Origin: Flavobacterium cupreum
GTDB taxonomy: Bacteria; Bacteroidota; Bacteroidia; Flavobacteriales; Flavobacteriaceae
DNA: 64,000 bases
NCBI RefSeq assembly: GCF_003996965.1
Contig: NZ_QWDM01000010.1
Span: 124,001 to 188,000 of the forward strand
Direction of reading: 5' to 3'
The position numbers and the translations under genes are program-made. The notes below the pieces were generated by a model, which was not told where the DNA came from, made no database searches, and saw only the letters and a list, made by a program, of their open reading frames with translations. Numbering within the stretch: position 1 is the stretch's first letter; each line of letters begins with the position of its first letter. Shown piece by piece: positions 63,300 through 64,000 of this stretch.

Positions 63300-64000
63300 A
63301 TGAAAAAACTATACTTTCTAATTTTTTTTACATCTTATTTCGCCCATTCCCAGGATGTCCTTTGGGAAAAGTCCTATGGCGGAAAACATGCCGATTATCT
63401 TTTTGATGCCCAGCCCACGGCTGATTATGGTTTTATTCTGGCAGGAAGTTCCCTGTCTGATAAAACCGGAAATAAAACAGACAATAATCTGGGAGACCTG
63501 GATTACTGGATCTGGAAAATGGATGAAACGGGAAATCTGGACTGGCAAAAAAGCTTTGGAGGAACCGGTTTCGATTTACTGCAGAGTGTACAATCCACCA
63601 TCGATGGGGGATTTGTTCTGGCAGGCACCTCAAGCTCGGGAAATGCTTTTCAGAAAAACGAAGACTGCAAAGGCCTTACCGATTTTTGGGTTATCAAATT
63701 AACAGCTGCAGGAGTAGAGCAATGGCAAAGAACAATAGGCGGCAGTGGTGCGGATGAGTTATTATGCGCCTTTCAGACCAGAGACGGCGGTTATATCTTA
63801 GGAGGTTCTTCCAGCTCCAGTGCGTCTGTACTACCCAATACACCAGTACCTGCCGCAAAAGGAACCACCACCACCACAAAAGCAGACCTGTACAGCAAAT
63901 CAGAAAAAAGCAGGGGCAATATGGATTACTGGGTCGTAAAACTAAACAAAGACGGGGTGATCGAATGGCAAAAAACCTATGGCGGACAATACGCCGATCT
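63300..64000 (+). CDS. Secreted repeat protein, C-terminus beyond window
   Basis: The ATG at 63300 opens a frame that runs to the edge (at least 233 residues). Signal peptide MKKLYFLIFFTSYFAHS. Three and a half repeats of ~60-90 residues follow, built on WxKSYGGxxxD (WEKSYGGKHADYLFD, WQKSFGGTGFDLLQS, WQRTIGGSGADELLC, WQKTYGGQYADL) and GGFVLAGTSSS, DFWVIKL. This is a beta-propeller-like layout common in large flavobacterial T9SS substrates, whose sorting domain would be at the unseen end. Export through the GldKLMN machinery in this genome is likely but unproven. Confidence 0.85.
   Translation, partial: MKKLYFLIFFTSYFAHSQDVLWEKSYGGKHADYLFDAQPTADYGFILAGSSLSDKTGNKTDNNLGDLDYWIWKMDETGNLDWQKSFGGTGFDLLQSVQSTIDGGFVLAGTSSSGNAFQKNEDCKGLTDFWVIKLTAAGVEQWQRTIGGSGADELLCAFQTRDGGYILGGSSSSSASVLPNTPVPAAKGTTTTTKADLYSKSEKSRGNMDYWVVKLNKDGVIEWQKTYGGQYAD

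Overview
The window reads as a chromosomal segment of a gliding Bacteroidota bacterium, most likely Flavobacterium or a close relative. Four things point there: low GC; the gldKLMN cluster of the type IX secretion system (T9SS) and gliding machinery; promoters of the Bacteroidota type (TTG, about 18-20 nt, TAnnTTTG) without Shine-Dalgarno sites; and a housekeeping order (LptE, sigma-54 activator, miaB, topA) that I associate with flavobacteria.

Layout. (1) 1-5421, minus strand: a truncated glutamate-rich repeat protein, lptE, a sigma-54 activator, a GxxExxY gene inside a 23-bp inverted-repeat unit, and miaB. (2) 5776-14553, plus strand: topA, a ureohydrolase-fold protein without its metal-binding motifs, then gldK-gldL-gldM-gldN closed by a strong terminator. 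(3) 14573-23703: single genes of general function (FAD oxidoreductase, DUF983, ABC-F ATPase, an APP1-like phosphatidate phosphatase divergent from a lipid kinase, a FemAB/GNAT protein, DUF1761, a secreted LRR protein, a small unknown). (4) 54668 down to 23780, minus strand: about 31 kb encoding an extracellular contractile injection system (eCIS; Afp/PVC/MAC type). (5) 55413-64000: a DUF5694 protein, an M13 metallopeptidase, a small CarboxypepD_reg-like protein, an MqsR-like/Panacea toxin-antitoxin pair between two related direct repeats, a TIG-domain lipoprotein, and the start of a large secreted repeat protein.

The eCIS is the main discovery. In transcription order it encodes a DUF4255 cap protein, an unknown 280-aa protein, one large sheath with an inserted domain, two tube proteins, a 52-aa DUF5908 protein in the Afp6 position, a LysM tube/baseplate protein, a VgrG-like spike, a PAAR tip, a gp25 wedge, a gpJ/Afp11 baseplate protein, an Afp12-like protein, a 1148-aa PKD-bearing structural protein and a CIS tape-measure protein. 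A cargo and accessory block follows: a nucleotidyltransferase-like protein, a GT-A-like protein, a 748-aa DUF4157 protein with two HExxH motifs, a lipoprotein, a 1421-aa DUF4157 protein with an internal triplicated module, a HEAT-like protein overlapping it, a peptidoglycan-binding/CHAP-like hydrolase, and the AAA+ ATPase (Afp15) at the distal end. Terminase, capsid, integrase and T6SS membrane-complex genes are absent, which argues against prophage and T6SS.

Intergenic DNA is rich in small repeats: REP-like palindromes, an inverted-repeat family built on TTGGAATTT, a family built on AATCTGTGGCAAA, and two heptad arrays (gene-sense consensus GAGTNNN) that each touch the stop codon of the preceding minus-strand gene. 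Function assignments come from reading motifs and gene order; no database search was run.
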